Positions 43,001 to 51,545 of a DNA stretch of 64,000 nucleotides are shown in pieces (position 1 is the first letter of the stretch; every line of letters starts with the position of its first letter). This DNA is from Paenibacillus silagei (GTDB taxonomy: Bacteria; Bacillota; Bacilli; Paenibacillales; Paenibacillaceae): assembly GCF_017874735.1 (NCBI RefSeq), contig NZ_JAGGLV010000009.1:124001-188000 (forward strand). The letters are read 5' to 3'. A program made the translations under genes and the position numbers. Below the pieces are notes generated by a model. The model was not told the DNA's origin. It saw nothing but the letters and a program-made list of their open reading frames with translations, and did not search any database.

Positions 43001-44811
43001 TCCACCACATTGCCGCCTGAATCCACCTGGTCACCGCCGCGGTACGTAATCCGCATAGCGCCGGAGAATCCATCGTCTGTCGGCTGCATCACCACTGCAT
43101 CCTGGACATTGACTTTATACCTGCTACCATCCGCCTTATTCTTGAGATACAGGTCAAAGTTCGGAGCGGTCGTTGCATTACCTGTATTGTAAGCTTCAAT
43201 ATTCGACAAATTCACGGTCAAATATTTCACGTCTGTGCTATACAGCTCTGCCGGTGCTAGTGCGTAGGAATACGTAGCTGTTGCTTCTCCCACCGGCGGC
43301 AAAAGAATGAAATTAGTGCGGGTCGATTCATACTGGGCTTTAATGCCCTCATCCTTGACGCCTTCGATTTTGCCTTGCGTTTCCGGGCTTCTCGCGGAAA
43401 TCATATACTCCCGGGTAACCGGCCAAGGTCTGCCTTTAGCCTGAACACGGAAGGTTGCGGTAATCGCGTCACCTGGCTTGTACTTCGGCTCAATGCCCAT
43501 AGCTGCTTCATCAGGTGTGGCTGACTTTTTGAACTCCAGCATTTTGCTGCGGGCATTCTCCAGAACAGGATTGCCGTTCGCGTCCAGAACATCGTATCCT
43601 TTTTCATCCTGCCTGACGAAGCTTAGTCCGCTCTCCAGCGTCATCTCCACTTCGATCTTGGAGTGCTCCATATTGTAGGCTTGCAGATTCTCTACTTCGG
43701 CCGTAATCGTGAAGACTCCGTTTTTCTCATATTTCGTCGGCACTCCTCCGCCTTCAACCGGCTCGGTAGCCAGTTGCTGTACCTGATCTACATAACGGAT
43801 CGAGAACACTTTATCAGGGGCTGTCAGCTCACCGAGACCGTATACAGTCTCGAAGCTCTGGAAGCCTCCCGGCGCCAGCTTCTCCGGGTTCCAATAGAAG
43901 GCAACCGCAGAATCCGCTGTGCCGAAATCATTGGTATCCCGGGTAAAGTCCAGGTTCGGATGGATCTGGTAATCCCATTTCGTGTTCGCCAGGCCGTTCC
44001 AGTGCCCGACAATCATCTCATCCACAATATTAATATTCTGTTCAGCAAAGTTATTGAAACCGTAGGCTACCACATTGGTTGCCTGAGGATTCGTCAGATC
44101 CAGCTTGTCGCGCATCACCCAATAAGCAGGAATCTTGAAGTATGCTCTGTCCTCTTCCGGAATTCCGGGATTATCCTCCGGATTGTGGACCAGCTTCCGC
44201 TCCACCTGCAGCGGTGACTTGTAGGCTGTGCCAATCTGGAACTGCGGTCCGTCGTTGCCGCCGACCATTGTATCCAGCAGAATCCGGCTGCCGATCTGTA
44301 CCTGCGCACCGCTCTTGTTGTTCACTTCATAACGGATGTTGACATTCCCGGAATTCACAGCATCCTTGCTGTCGGTGTAGAGCATTAGAATCTGCTTGAT
44401 CTCTACGCCTTTAATCTTCCAGATCATCTCCAGCTGCTTGGTGCCATTTGAATTCTCCACCACTTTAGGTGCACTAGTCTCTGAATAGTGGCTGGCGTCG
44501 AACTTGTATTTATTACCGTAGATATAATCCGTTCCATCGATCCGGAACGTCGTGAACGACGTCTCCGGGTCATCTCCCTGGAACAGCAGGTTTACATTAT
44601 TGTCGTTCTTGCGGATCGGTTGACCCTCTACAGTGCGAATGCCGTAGCGGCCCGTTTCGTTATCCACGGTGACCTTAATAAAGTCATTCTGAATCATGGT
44701 TGTCTTGGTACTGCTGGCCGCCTCGACGAGAGCATGGAAGCTCTCGGAGGTGGACAGAAATACCATGATTAAGGTGAGCATTACCGCTACTGTGCGTTTC
44801 AACAACTTCAC
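37036..44811 (-). CDS. Giant SLH-anchored multidomain surface protein (2591 aa)
   Basis: A signal peptide (about residues 1-33, ending VEAASS) leads into beta-rich regions with no assigned family. A highly acidic Asp/Lys/Glu stretch lies near residue 887. Residues about 940-1270 are long alternating hydrophobic/polar beta strands (for example AGVGMRFGIAPAYFFGDVDL), unusual for a Gram-positive secreted protein. Fibronectin/Ig-like segments, a Big_2-like domain (about 1980-2100), a poly-glycine hinge (about 2187) and three full SLH repeats (about 2407-2588) follow. The GTG at 44811 is chosen because GGGGG lies eight bases before it and the signal peptide then begins MKLLKRTVAV. It starts 27 bases after the previous gene, so both are co-transcribed. 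Function is unknown; wall anchoring by SLH is well supported. Confidence 0.9.
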   Translation of the reverse strand: MKLLKRTVAVMLTLIMVFLSTSESFHALVEAASSTKTTMIQNDFIKVTVDNETGRYGIRTVEGQPIRKNDNNVNLLFQGDDPETSFTTFRIDGTDYIYGNKYKFDASHYSETSAPKVVENSNGTKQLEMIWKIKGVEIKQILMLYTDSKDAVNSGNVNIRYEVNNKSGAQVQIGSRILLDTMVGGNDGPQFQIGTAYKSPLQVERKLVHNPEDNPGIPEEDRAYFKIPAYWVMRDKLDLTNPQATNVVAYGFNNFAEQNINIVDEMIVGHWNGLANTKWDYQIHPNLDFTRDTNDFGTADSAVAFYWNPEKLAPGGFQSFETVYGLGELTAPDKVFSIRYVDQVQQLATEPVEGGGVPTKYEKNGVFTITAEVENLQAYNMEHSKIEVEMTLESGLSFVRQDEKGYDVLDANGNPVLENARSKMLEFKKSATPDEAAMGIEPKYKPGDAITATFRVQAKGRPWPVTREYMISARSPETQGKIEGVKDEGIKAQYESTRTNFILLPPVGEATATYSYALAPAELYSTDVKYLTVNLSNIEAYNTGNATTAPNFDLYLKNKADGSRYKVNVQDAVVMQPTDDGFSGAMRITYRGGDQVDSGGNVVEAGLGPELPLGEYQVEIDYKGDAGGDEEVAALYDMTTPQSFLVTDNNDTRIREAGVMAVYKEAVDISGLANGASVKDELVDQLNSLFPGKPFKDGSFLYKAVTEYKKTKALFGAASKAVDPKFDISEFMDEEALKETPMYAYKLFATEEDFEEFKEEAEAKDPEFDREILVTVRGMIKQVGTGDEEQVIVDTKTEPAIINDAVAYKGKDLSFVRGKLDIFGNTLPGDLPFLDTLFVKGEGTLSVASSGFVFHKGEWTLDFFNGFNKSLGEEDFDPTKEKEEDKDDDDDKKDEKGNDGNPEDDTQNGSLKWAVGGVGDRLNPLRQIMIEDVYFNKQSLFGAPSFSIDGFGFSFNDFILRENGISFGGSLSLKIINSEIKNVIFNSAGFYGVDASLGFDLNQEMGLFGPDKKKDADKKKGPDAPSGKVTIKHAVQGGGVGNEYGLEFAAQLKNMMGVEIEFSLKKVKDGRILPDVIAFGAELPQPGILVTGATYLTAIRGAVRELADTIAGGTAEDPFPLTIQAGVGMRFGIAPAYFFGDVDLTVKRTGLKVEGRLDFAAKADAEKDDRLPMLTKALLEAQWVTPWFVRVEAEMDIGGWDIIIGKAGIFVGQNLEKNRTDFEGYISSKVQIPNDVPVVGGMPLSSMFLGVNNDKVWGSIGILFISLGITYYWSGGIEFGTSTDQLPEGMIHLVVDDPELGPRLMVIGAGVQTLATSKVATEEENQEIIYREVEEGVKYVENGSINVGVGGITVKNGGRIHEIPMDGVAGNAIIEMEYSSKEMPEFKLQDASGKLYPVKFDNTNTDPTANAFTQYIPASYKTENGPKLSSEVDIRRAYIIIPENEATKGGTWKLTAVSAVDTKLLNVPTLPTLNEVNLAKDSANANKFTASWKVANAAEGDTVNLYLAEDAVTNRKEMLNGQEILQTGDPGMLIAKDVPVGAGGSVSGGITSGSKVIDVTNVTLMGNPEDIRGLLRQGNYYLRAELKSSSNFGTKTSPQRFEIIDPLAPQSVSEVKVEPAGNGLFSLSFKPGAKKSGHSGFEHSYVVDAKLDAEGKLSEYAPFGELLYTEQELKPYWNASTGTYEGLLIGGWKAVSTTDEVYKGSLEGSVIDLSKVKYVGLEVKKNYVIGVSAATVPTEDADKHQNYHYAERRESSSTLLPTPNLPDLTVLSSSGTVDASSGNYVNLLTNETKQKLTLSSKQSNVTVEAFYADKSIATVALTKKAGGGSEGTLNLDQFQTDGPYAIELRARNTVTKDISVTMLYLTVDTIAPVLYLTEPVTGERTAQGAIRVAGTTTTGTTLAAEYTVSQLQPDGKYKDKVISKTLTVDPKTGDFNGMVEVNSEEPSVALSIVATDGATNQNTAIVDITNAGYKVPVALVLKRSDENLEPGQMDKIQAYLKVSDGKDDNGKPIFKDEPITGKDLANLTYEVTVGDSVSLSAQGNVTALATGSSLIEAEYKVSEGITLKGMLAATVAVLDKDELGTVQAVSSAINGDSNRTKITVTSAGDMTGQQIAYKVFSSNPEVLKHKDNVSSWSLLPLDGIVSAHPGSIVVLAKRTSLDKLVKASGSVPASVWTSSGSGGGGGAGGGGGGGGAVPGIVEEQAPEQAAEVTVNGQAVTAEWDGLTAIVRITDKEAVAGSDLTVSSTDKNAKAFSIRVDQSVVQQQLTAKKKIVIEVPMGQLVIAPENLAGVTAGLTIGIGGNSTVDQQTMKAIADQQGFTLMAAGQGVTVNVNLPKSSWTPALAAKIAIPAPLAGKEITAMVLKDKDGNWTTVPWKLDSSGTAVNVQLTGEGSLFFIRNQKTFKDMPSGWGKEGIAAASAKLFVLGKSADLFDPAGKVTRAEYPTILLRVAGLMNKQAVSAGFSDVSGSSWYNRSVSIAAEMGIVTGLEGGKYAPKDTLTRVEAMTMLGRLLNQVNPGSELSEAEVTSILSGFTDKGKVPAWARQAVAMSIKNGIILGEGNKVNPSTPLTREQAAAIAIRLDQFITAKQ

Positions 44812-44838
44812 CAAGTATTCCCCCTGTTCTTGTTTCAA

Positions 44839-47800
44839 CTATTTCAGATTGCCGACAAAGAAGGTAGCAAATTCGCGGTCACGTTCCTGGGTTCTCACCA
44901 CAATGGTGTACCAGCCTGTTTTCGGGAAGGTGACCTTGAAATTACTGCTCACCAGTTCAGCATAGGTCAGCTTCTGCTTCACCAGCTTCAGCTGTCCTTC
45001 GCGGTACAGACCAGGGTAATACAGAATATCGAATGTTCCAGCCTGGTTGACCTTGTCTACTCCGCCTACCTTCATCAGGTTGAAGCCGGATACCTTGAAG
45101 GTAATGGTGTTGGTATTGAACAACGCAGATTCGCCGGAGGAAGCCGAGATTAAGGTATCGTTACCGAAGACCAGCAATCCGCCGTCCTTCACGACCACCA
45201 CATCCTGATAGACCACCGTCTTATTGCCTACCTGATCAACTGCTGTGTAAGCTACGCGCTGGCGTCCAAGCTTGCTCAGATCCAGCCCGCTGACCGATAC
45301 TTTCACGTTAGCTTCAGCCGATACATTATCTGATACGGTGAACCCGCCGAGATCTGTACGGAAGTTAAAGTCTTTCTTGTTCTGAACAATCCCTACGGTT
45401 TCCTTGTTCAGTGTCAGCTCAGGTGCTGTGTTATCAAGTCCTGCAATGGTCACCGGAACCTTGTTCACATTGCCCAGCAGATCCGAGATGGCCATGACCG
45501 CTGAACCGCTGCTCTCAAAAGCACGCGAGTAGCTGTACGTTCCATCCGCTTTACTGATCTGGTTCGTATAGGAGGCTCCATCTGAAATAGGTCTTACGCC
45601 TGAGAACATTTGGTTAGGGGCAGCAACTGTGCCGCTAAGCGTAACCTTCACTTTGCCTTTGGCATATTTCTGTCCGCCGATGGTCACAATCTGATCGGCC
45701 GGAACCGCTTTGCCTTCGGCATCTACAAAGGTATAGGCCACTTTGTCCGGCACTGGCGGCGCAGAGAGAATATTCGTTACCTTCTCTTTGATAACTGTTG
45801 TATTGCCGTACACATCCACCACAGTGAATGAAGCTGTTCCATTCTCCATGAGTGTAATGCTCTTATCGGCACTGATAATGTTGAACGCTTTAGCCGAAGC
45901 ATCCGCCTTCTCTACCGTAACCGTAACGCCGGTGGAGAACAGCACATTGCCGCTATTATCCTTCAGGGTGCCGAAGGTCTGGCTTCCATTCTCGCCATAT
46001 TGGTAGGAACGGACCACTTTCACCCTAGGAACTTCCTTGTTAATGTTCGCAACCGTTGCTTCAACCTTATTGACATTTCCGGCAGCATCCTTAATTTCGA
46101 ATTCGAACTTGCCGTTCTCCGTGAAGGTGTAGGCTGTCTTGCCGCCATTGTTCACAACCGTCACCGGCTCAGACGTGCTCTGGAGAAGGGCTACCACATT
46201 CCCGTTCGTACTCTCCATGTATGAATATTCAATGGTTCCTTCAGGCTTAGTACCGTCAATATTCTTCACAACCAGATACAGGGTATCTGTCCGGTCAGGA
46301 TCACTGAGATCAGTCAGATCGAAGCTGTAGTAACCATTCTCGTAGATCTTGAATGAATTGCCGGTCCGCACAGGCACCGAAGGGTTAATCTTCGAAGGCG
46401 TAACACGGATACCCGGCGGAAGCGTAATCTCAATATCCGCACCAACCGTGGCATTGACCGGGCTGTTCACGCTGAGCGAAGCAAGCGCGTAGACCGGCTG
46501 TACGCTGGTAGAAGCTCCATCGACATCAAGCTTGGCCGGTTTGCTGATCAGACCTCCCGGCGTTCTGTACTTCACCCACACCTGAAGCTCCTCAGGCTTA
46601 CTCGTCGGAACCTTCACTGCTACGAAGTTGGTGTACGGCTTCCAGTTCAGCCAGCTCACACCGTTATCCGGTGATACTGAATATTCATAACCGGTCTTGT
46701 CCTCCGTTTCGAGACTCAGCTTCACAATGGCTGTGTAGCCGTCCGCTGTATCACCGGACAGATAGATCAGAGAAGACTTGGCATCCGACACCGGCGCATC
46801 CGGCTTGGTCGTTGCCGAGACCTTGAAGGTTCCTGCACTTGCCTTGATTGTGCTGTTGCCTGCTCCATCAACCGCGAGTACATATAAGCGGAACTCCGAG
46901 ATTTCTCCCGATTTCAGTGATTGGTCATCGATGGAGACTGAGCCGCCTGCCGGAACATCTGCCCATTTTGTCGACGACTCTGTAGGTACTTCTGCGCCTG
47001 CTTCTTGTTTGACCCATTGATACTTGCTGACCAGTCCTGTTTTGCTGTAGAACTCTGAGACGCTAATCTTCGTCTTCTGCAGCGGCAGCGGGTAAGCAAC
47101 TGAATCAGGACTGAAATATACTACCGGTGCTTCATTGTCAAAATAATAAGCCTTCGAGTAGTAGTACGTTTTGTCGCTGTGCTTCACCATAAGATGAATG
47201 TATTGCGTTCCGTTCAATTTTAATTTTTCAGCAGGAATAATATAGCTGTAAGTGGCTTCACTTACAGAAGCGCCAAGACCTTTAGCTGCCAGCTTGGCAT
47301 CGGTGCCGGCTTCTGGCGAAGCAGCAGGCGTCGCTGACGGTTCAGTTGCTTCTGCTGAGCCAGTTGGTGTCGCTGCCGGTTCAGTAGCTTCTGCTGAAGC
47401 AGCAGGTGTTGCTGCTGGCTCGGCATTGTTATCCGGTGCCGGAGTCTCTTCCGATTCAAGCGGCGTCAACGAAGGCGCTGCCGGCCCGGAGGACAAGAAT
47501 TTCATAATGACTACCGGCCCGATGCTTGCTGTAACCTCTGGCTCAGCCGGGGCACTAGGCTCTGTAGGAGCACCAGTCGGTGCCGGTTCCGAAACATCTT
47601 CAATCAAGCTTTTCTCAGACAGTGGAGATATGCCAGATGACTCGGAAACCTCTAGTCCGGTAAATTTACTATCATTATCTGGACGAAGAGAGCTGTCGCT
47701 GATGGCATAGCCCACATAATCGGGATGCACACCGCTGATCTGGAAGGTAACATCATGACTCTTCACATAGTTAGGATTCGCTTCCGGTGTGAACTGTGTC

Positions 47801-50448
47801 GGAATCGCCGCCTCTGAACTCACAACCACCGCTCTTTCCTGCGGAGTCTTGATCGTCTCATTGCCCGCATGATCCAGCGCCTTCAGATAGAGCCAGTATG
47901 ATCCGTCCTCATCAATATCCTCATAGGTAGACCGGGTAACGGTTGTGCCGGAATATGGCGTAGCTGCCCACTTTCCGTCCGCCGGGGAATCCCCGTCCTT
48001 CACCCATTGGTACTGCACGCTGCTGACTCCGCTATGGTCGTCTTTCACCAGAGCCTGTACTGTAGCGGTATCCTCTCCGGCCAATGTAATGGCAGGTCCC
48101 TGGTTGTCCAGCTTCAGCACACCTACTTCATGCGTCCAGTTGGAGTCGTCATTCTTGAAATCCGCAAGCGGCCAGACGCTCAGATCACCGTATTGTCCAA
48201 CAGCCGCGAGCGCCTGATTGTCTGCATAGAAGATTTTGTCTGCTTCTGAGCCTGGCGCTTCTGCTTTCCAGGAATCATACAGTTCCTGATGAGTTGCGAC
48301 ATAAGCTTTTTTCTTCTCGTACTGCATCAGCTCTCTGGCAGAATCCCAGGACATATCGGCCGTCCAGGTATGCAGGTACCACTCCCCGCTGTTTCCTTCC
48401 TCGAAGGCCTCAGCCGGTGGAGCGAGCAGGTTCGTCTTGTTATTCACTACCGACAGCTCTACATTCTCGAATTCTCCCGGATACAGCTCTTCCGACGGCT
48501 GCTTGGCGGAGAGTGCGTAACGCTTAAGCGCTGCATAATGATCTCCGGCTACACCAGCGAATGGATCAGCCTTATCCTGGCTCCACCAGTAGTACACCAG
48601 ACCTACCGAAGGTGAGGCTTCCGCACTCATATTGGAAGGGCGGTAGATCCCGCGGCTCGGCCGCTCTGTTCCACGGTCACCTACAGTAGGATCAAGATGC
48701 GGTACTTTAATAGAAGGATCGTTGGCGTCAATCGTAACCTTGCCTTTTTTGGCATAGGTTGTATCCGTTGCTCCGCCTGTCTCGAACCGGTACCCGATCA
48801 CCGGCTCCGTATTGTCGATGAACAGGTTCGCCCAGTCAATCTTGGAGTTGGCGAGTGAGAAGTCACTGCCGTAAGGATTAATTTTCTCTTCGTGTACTCC
48901 ATCGAAGTTAGCAGGCTGAATCATCAGGTTGCCTGCGTAATCCTGAATGACATCGGTATCCATCTGGATCGGCTCGCTGCCGCCCTTGGCATCATTGGAT
49001 ATGGCTACGGCTTTGAGGAGTGGGGTTTCCACCGTTTTGCCGTCAGGCACGGTCATGCGGAAGCTCCAATTCTTTGTATTCTTGCCTGCAACATAATAGG
49101 CTTTCATTCCGTTATTGAAGAGGATGAAGGTTTTCTTCTCATCCCAGCCGGTTTTGGCAATCGCCTCTTCCGTCATCTGCAGAGTGAAGTCAATGACATC
49201 TCCCTTGTTGAGCGTAACCCCGGTCAGAATCTCCGGCTGAATGCCGTTCGCGGTCTTGGAATACTTCGGACGCACAGCATCGACAATGACGCGGTATCCG
49301 CCCCGGTCGAAGTCAAACGGGTTCCCGGCTTTGCGCTCCACCCAGGAATTGCTGCCGCTGCTTGGCACAGCGTTGAGATTGAAAACCGCTTTATTGCCCG
49401 CTGCATCACTGAGCACGGCTTCTTTCAATTTATTCTCCAGCGACAGATCCATCTGCGCACCGCCGGTGGTTCCCCCGGTAATTAACGGTCTCAGCGGAAG
49501 GTTGCTGCTGTTATGGAAAGGAACTCCTGTATATCGGTAGGCAATTTTTTTCTGGTAGGAATCCAGAGTGTTCTCATTAAAGGATATATTCTGCAGATAC
49601 TGCTGCTGTCCAGCTGCCGGAAGTCCGGTGTCCGGATCATTAATGAACAGCTTGTGCCGCAGGAAATAGTCAGAATTGGCCTTCACTACCGTGCTCGGTC
49701 TGACCGGCTCGCTGAAGTTGTAGCTGAGGGTGATGTTCTCGTCTCTTTTGACATACAGCTCTTTCTGGTTAATATTCTCGTTGAGTCGTTCTGCACCATT
49801 GCCGGTGAAGGTATAGTTATCTATGACCGGACGTTTGAGATCCTGGAACTTGAGGTAAAATCCGCGTACACCGGCTGCTTCACCGTCGTCATCGCCTTCG
49901 CCCCAGACCCTAACGGTAATGACAGAATTCGGTTTGATGAGGGCCTTGGCCGACTTGTTATACCGCTGGCTGCTGCCGGTTCGTTCATTAATAATATTTT
50001 TTCCGTCAATGTTTACTGTAATGGACGAATGACGGGTCCATAAGAACCCGGAGTGACGCCGCAGCACGGAGAATCCTGTAAGCATCTCCGCATGTCCGCT
50101 CTCCGCCATATTCTTTAGAAGGGTATTGTCGGCTACCTTCACCTGGAATTCAACCGTTGCTTCATTATCATCGACACCCGCAAAGATATCTCCCTTGACC
50201 CAATCATATTTGGCATCTTTGTCTTTCTCTGTCTGCTTGAAGCCTTCCACCTCGGTATAAAAGTTGAGGAATGTATTGTCCGCAGGGTAGCTTAGGTTCC
50301 CAACATGTTGTCCGTTTGGAAACGTGACTTCATAATCATCACCCGCAGCCTGTGCCAGTCCGCTAAAGGAACTGGGTATTAACGATAGCAACATACTAAG
50401 AATTAAGCTTAGCGAGGTATATCTCTTCAATCTCCTGCTCATTAACAA
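44839..50448 (-). CDS. Giant secreted Ig-like-repeat protein without wall anchor (1869 aa)
   Basis: A signal peptide (about residues 5-35, ending GLAQAAG) opens a protein made mainly of Ig/Big-like beta sandwiches marked by recurring NTAPELTL, DAAGNVNKV and DLLGNVNKVPV phrases. A Pro/Ala/Thr/Glu-rich linker runs from about 946 to 1053. There is no SLH, LPXTG or membrane segment at the C-terminus, so surface retention may depend on the two SLH proteins encoded next. It is the first gene of the operon. The TTG at 50448 is six bases after GGGGGAG; an ATG two codons later is also possible. A TTGACG/TGTTAA pair with a 17-base gap in the 350-base upstream region is a weak promoter candidate. Function is unknown. 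Confidence 0.88.
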   Translation of the reverse strand: MLMSRRLKRYTSLSLILSMLLSLIPSSFSGLAQAAGDDYEVTFPNGQHVGNLSYPADNTFLNFYTEVEGFKQTEKDKDAKYDWVKGDIFAGVDDNEATVEFQVKVADNTLLKNMAESGHAEMLTGFSVLRRHSGFLWTRHSSITVNIDGKNIINERTGSSQRYNKSAKALIKPNSVITVRVWGEGDDDGEAAGVRGFYLKFQDLKRPVIDNYTFTGNGAERLNENINQKELYVKRDENITLSYNFSEPVRPSTVVKANSDYFLRHKLFINDPDTGLPAAGQQQYLQNISFNENTLDSYQKKIAYRYTGVPFHNSSNLPLRPLITGGTTGGAQMDLSLENKLKEAVLSDAAGNKAVFNLNAVPSSGSNSWVERKAGNPFDFDRGGYRVIVDAVRPKYSKTANGIQPEILTGVTLNKGDVIDFTLQMTEEAIAKTGWDEKKTFILFNNGMKAYYVAGKNTKNWSFRMTVPDGKTVETPLLKAVAISNDAKGGSEPIQMDTDVIQDYAGNLMIQPANFDGVHEEKINPYGSDFSLANSKIDWANLFIDNTEPVIGYRFETGGATDTTYAKKGKVTIDANDPSIKVPHLDPTVGDRGTERPSRGIYRPSNMSAEASPSVGLVYYWWSQDKADPFAGVAGDHYAALKRYALSAKQPSEELYPGEFENVELSVVNNKTNLLAPPAEAFEEGNSGEWYLHTWTADMSWDSARELMQYEKKKAYVATHQELYDSWKAEAPGSEADKIFYADNQALAAVGQYGDLSVWPLADFKNDDSNWTHEVGVLKLDNQGPAITLAGEDTATVQALVKDDHSGVSSVQYQWVKDGDSPADGKWAATPYSGTTVTRSTYEDIDEDGSYWLYLKALDHAGNETIKTPQERAVVVSSEAAIPTQFTPEANPNYVKSHDVTFQISGVHPDYVGYAISDSSLRPDNDSKFTGLEVSESSGISPLSEKSLIEDVSEPAPTGAPTEPSAPAEPEVTASIGPVVIMKFLSSGPAAPSLTPLESEETPAPDNNAEPAATPAASAEATEPAATPTGSAEATEPSATPAASPEAGTDAKLAAKGLGASVSEATYSYIIPAEKLKLNGTQYIHLMVKHSDKTYYYSKAYYFDNEAPVVYFSPDSVAYPLPLQKTKISVSEFYSKTGLVSKYQWVKQEAGAEVPTESSTKWADVPAGGSVSIDDQSLKSGEISEFRLYVLAVDGAGNSTIKASAGTFKVSATTKPDAPVSDAKSSLIYLSGDTADGYTAIVKLSLETEDKTGYEYSVSPDNGVSWLNWKPYTNFVAVKVPTSKPEELQVWVKYRTPGGLISKPAKLDVDGASTSVQPVYALASLSVNSPVNATVGADIEITLPPGIRVTPSKINPSVPVRTGNSFKIYENGYYSFDLTDLSDPDRTDTLYLVVKNIDGTKPEGTIEYSYMESTNGNVVALLQSTSEPVTVVNNGGKTAYTFTENGKFEFEIKDAAGNVNKVEATVANINKEVPRVKVVRSYQYGENGSQTFGTLKDNSGNVLFSTGVTVTVEKADASAKAFNIISADKSITLMENGTASFTVVDVYGNTTVIKEKVTNILSAPPVPDKVAYTFVDAEGKAVPADQIVTIGGQKYAKGKVKVTLSGTVAAPNQMFSGVRPISDGASYTNQISKADGTYSYSRAFESSGSAVMAISDLLGNVNKVPVTIAGLDNTAPELTLNKETVGIVQNKKDFNFRTDLGGFTVSDNVSAEANVKVSVSGLDLSKLGRQRVAYTAVDQVGNKTVVYQDVVVVKDGGLLVFGNDTLISASSGESALFNTNTITFKVSGFNLMKVGGVDKVNQAGTFDILYYPGLYREGQLKLVKQKLTYAELVSSNFKVTFPKTGWYTIVVRTQERDREFATFFVGNLK

Positions 50449-50803
50449 TTGGTGCTCCCCCTTATTCGTTCATCATTTCCTGTCCGGCGTGCAGCAAGCT
50501 TCGCTGTAGTCTAAGATTCACTCCCTATGCTTCCGCATTCTCCTTTCGCCCTGCCCTCCCGTGGACAAAAAATACTAGTTATAAACTACCTATTTTTTCA
50601 TATCTGCATTTATTCTATCAGGCGGCTCTAAACAAACTCTTAACAAATCTCGACAAAAGCTGCGTCAAACGCCCCGAAATAGGGTTAATACACTCGGAAA
50701 ACGAAAAAAGTCCTGAATTTTTAAGAGAAAATGTCTGAAAATACAAAAAAACCGCACTGAGAACGGCTCAGTTGCGGTTTATTGGTGTGGATAAGTTATT
50801 TTG
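50449..50803. other. Upstream region of the giant operon
   Basis: About 350 AT-rich bases without a gene. The weak promoter candidate (near 50646-50674, minus) implies a 5' leader of around 200 bases with no riboswitch motif I recognise. The right end holds the tetR terminator and a perfect DnaA-box 9-mer (50786-50794, minus). Confidence 0.5.
50745..50780 (-). terminator. Terminator of the TetR gene
   Basis: AAACCGCA (50749-50756) pairs with TGCGGTTT (50773-50780), with CTGAG/CTCAG inside; seven T follow on the minus strand. Confidence 0.85.
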
Positions 50804-51391
50804 CTATCTAGTATTCTTCAGCAAGTCAACCATGTTATGATAATGAATTTCACTCAGATGGTCGATAAAGTCATCCATCTTATAATTCTCACGTTCAACA
50901 ATCCATAGACAAATCGCACCTACCAATCCCGATATCATGTACTCGAGACCAATTTTCATCTTTTCGTCGTGGCGGAAATCGCTGATTCCGGCGAAGATAA
51001 ACGTTTTAAAAGCGTCTTTTAAGTAGATGGGGAAGTTTGGGTGAATGTTTTGAGTGAGCATGGTTTTAAAGAATATCATGTTTGCATCGATATTGTCGAA
51101 AATCGTTTTTATCATCGTACTGAACATATCCTTGTCCATCTCATGGATCGAGCTCACCTCCAGGCTCAAGCAAGCATTCAAATTCTGTACGCTCTCCTGA
51201 AATAACTTGTCCATGAATTCAGGTTTATCTACATAGTGTAAATAAAATGTGTTTCGATTTATCATCGCTTCGTCGGCAATGTCTTGTACAGTAATTCGTT
51301 CGTAGCCTTTGGTTTGCACTAGTCTCAAGAAGGCTTCCTTAATCGCTTTTCGCGTTTTAAGAATACGCAGATCCACCTTATCCTTGCCCAA
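50804..51391 (-). CDS. TetR/AcrR-family repressor
   Basis: 195 aa. The N-terminal helix-turn-helix (ITVQDIADEAMINRNTFYLHYVDKPEF) is typical, with an all-helical ligand-binding part after it (TetR_C_8-like, ending HYHNMVDLLKN). It diverges from the SDR gene with 154 bases between the two start codons, in which there is a perfect 11-bp palindrome. It most likely represses itself and the SDR gene and responds to an unknown small molecule. No clear ribosome site beyond a weak GGAGTGG is seen. Confidence 0.9.
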   Translation of the reverse strand: MGKDKVDLRILKTRKAIKEAFLRLVQTKGYERITVQDIADEAMINRNTFYLHYVDKPEFMDKLFQESVQNLNACLSLEVSSIHEMDKDMFSTMIKTIFDNIDANMIFFKTMLTQNIHPNFPIYLKDAFKTFIFAGISDFRHDEKMKIGLEYMISGLVGAICLWIVERENYKMDDFIDHLSEIHYHNMVDLLKNTR

Positions 51392-51477
51392 TAATAAGCC
51401 ACTCCTTCATAAATAATAGTCAAATATATATAAAATGATGTTTAAATGTCATGTTGACTCATATCAACCATTGAACG

Positions 51478-51504
51478 TTTTAATTGTAGATTTTACAATT
51501 AAAA
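51478..51504. promoter_or_regulatory. Probable TetR operator
   Basis: TTTTAATTGTA (51478-51488) and TACAATTAAAA (51494-51504) form a perfect 11-bp inverted repeat around five bases. A second palindrome, GTTGA-N6-TCAAC, lies at 51453-51468. Both are in the shared promoter region. Confidence 0.75.
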
Positions 51505-51545
51505 TTGTCAATTACACTCACGTATTCATAAAAGGAGAATCAGAT

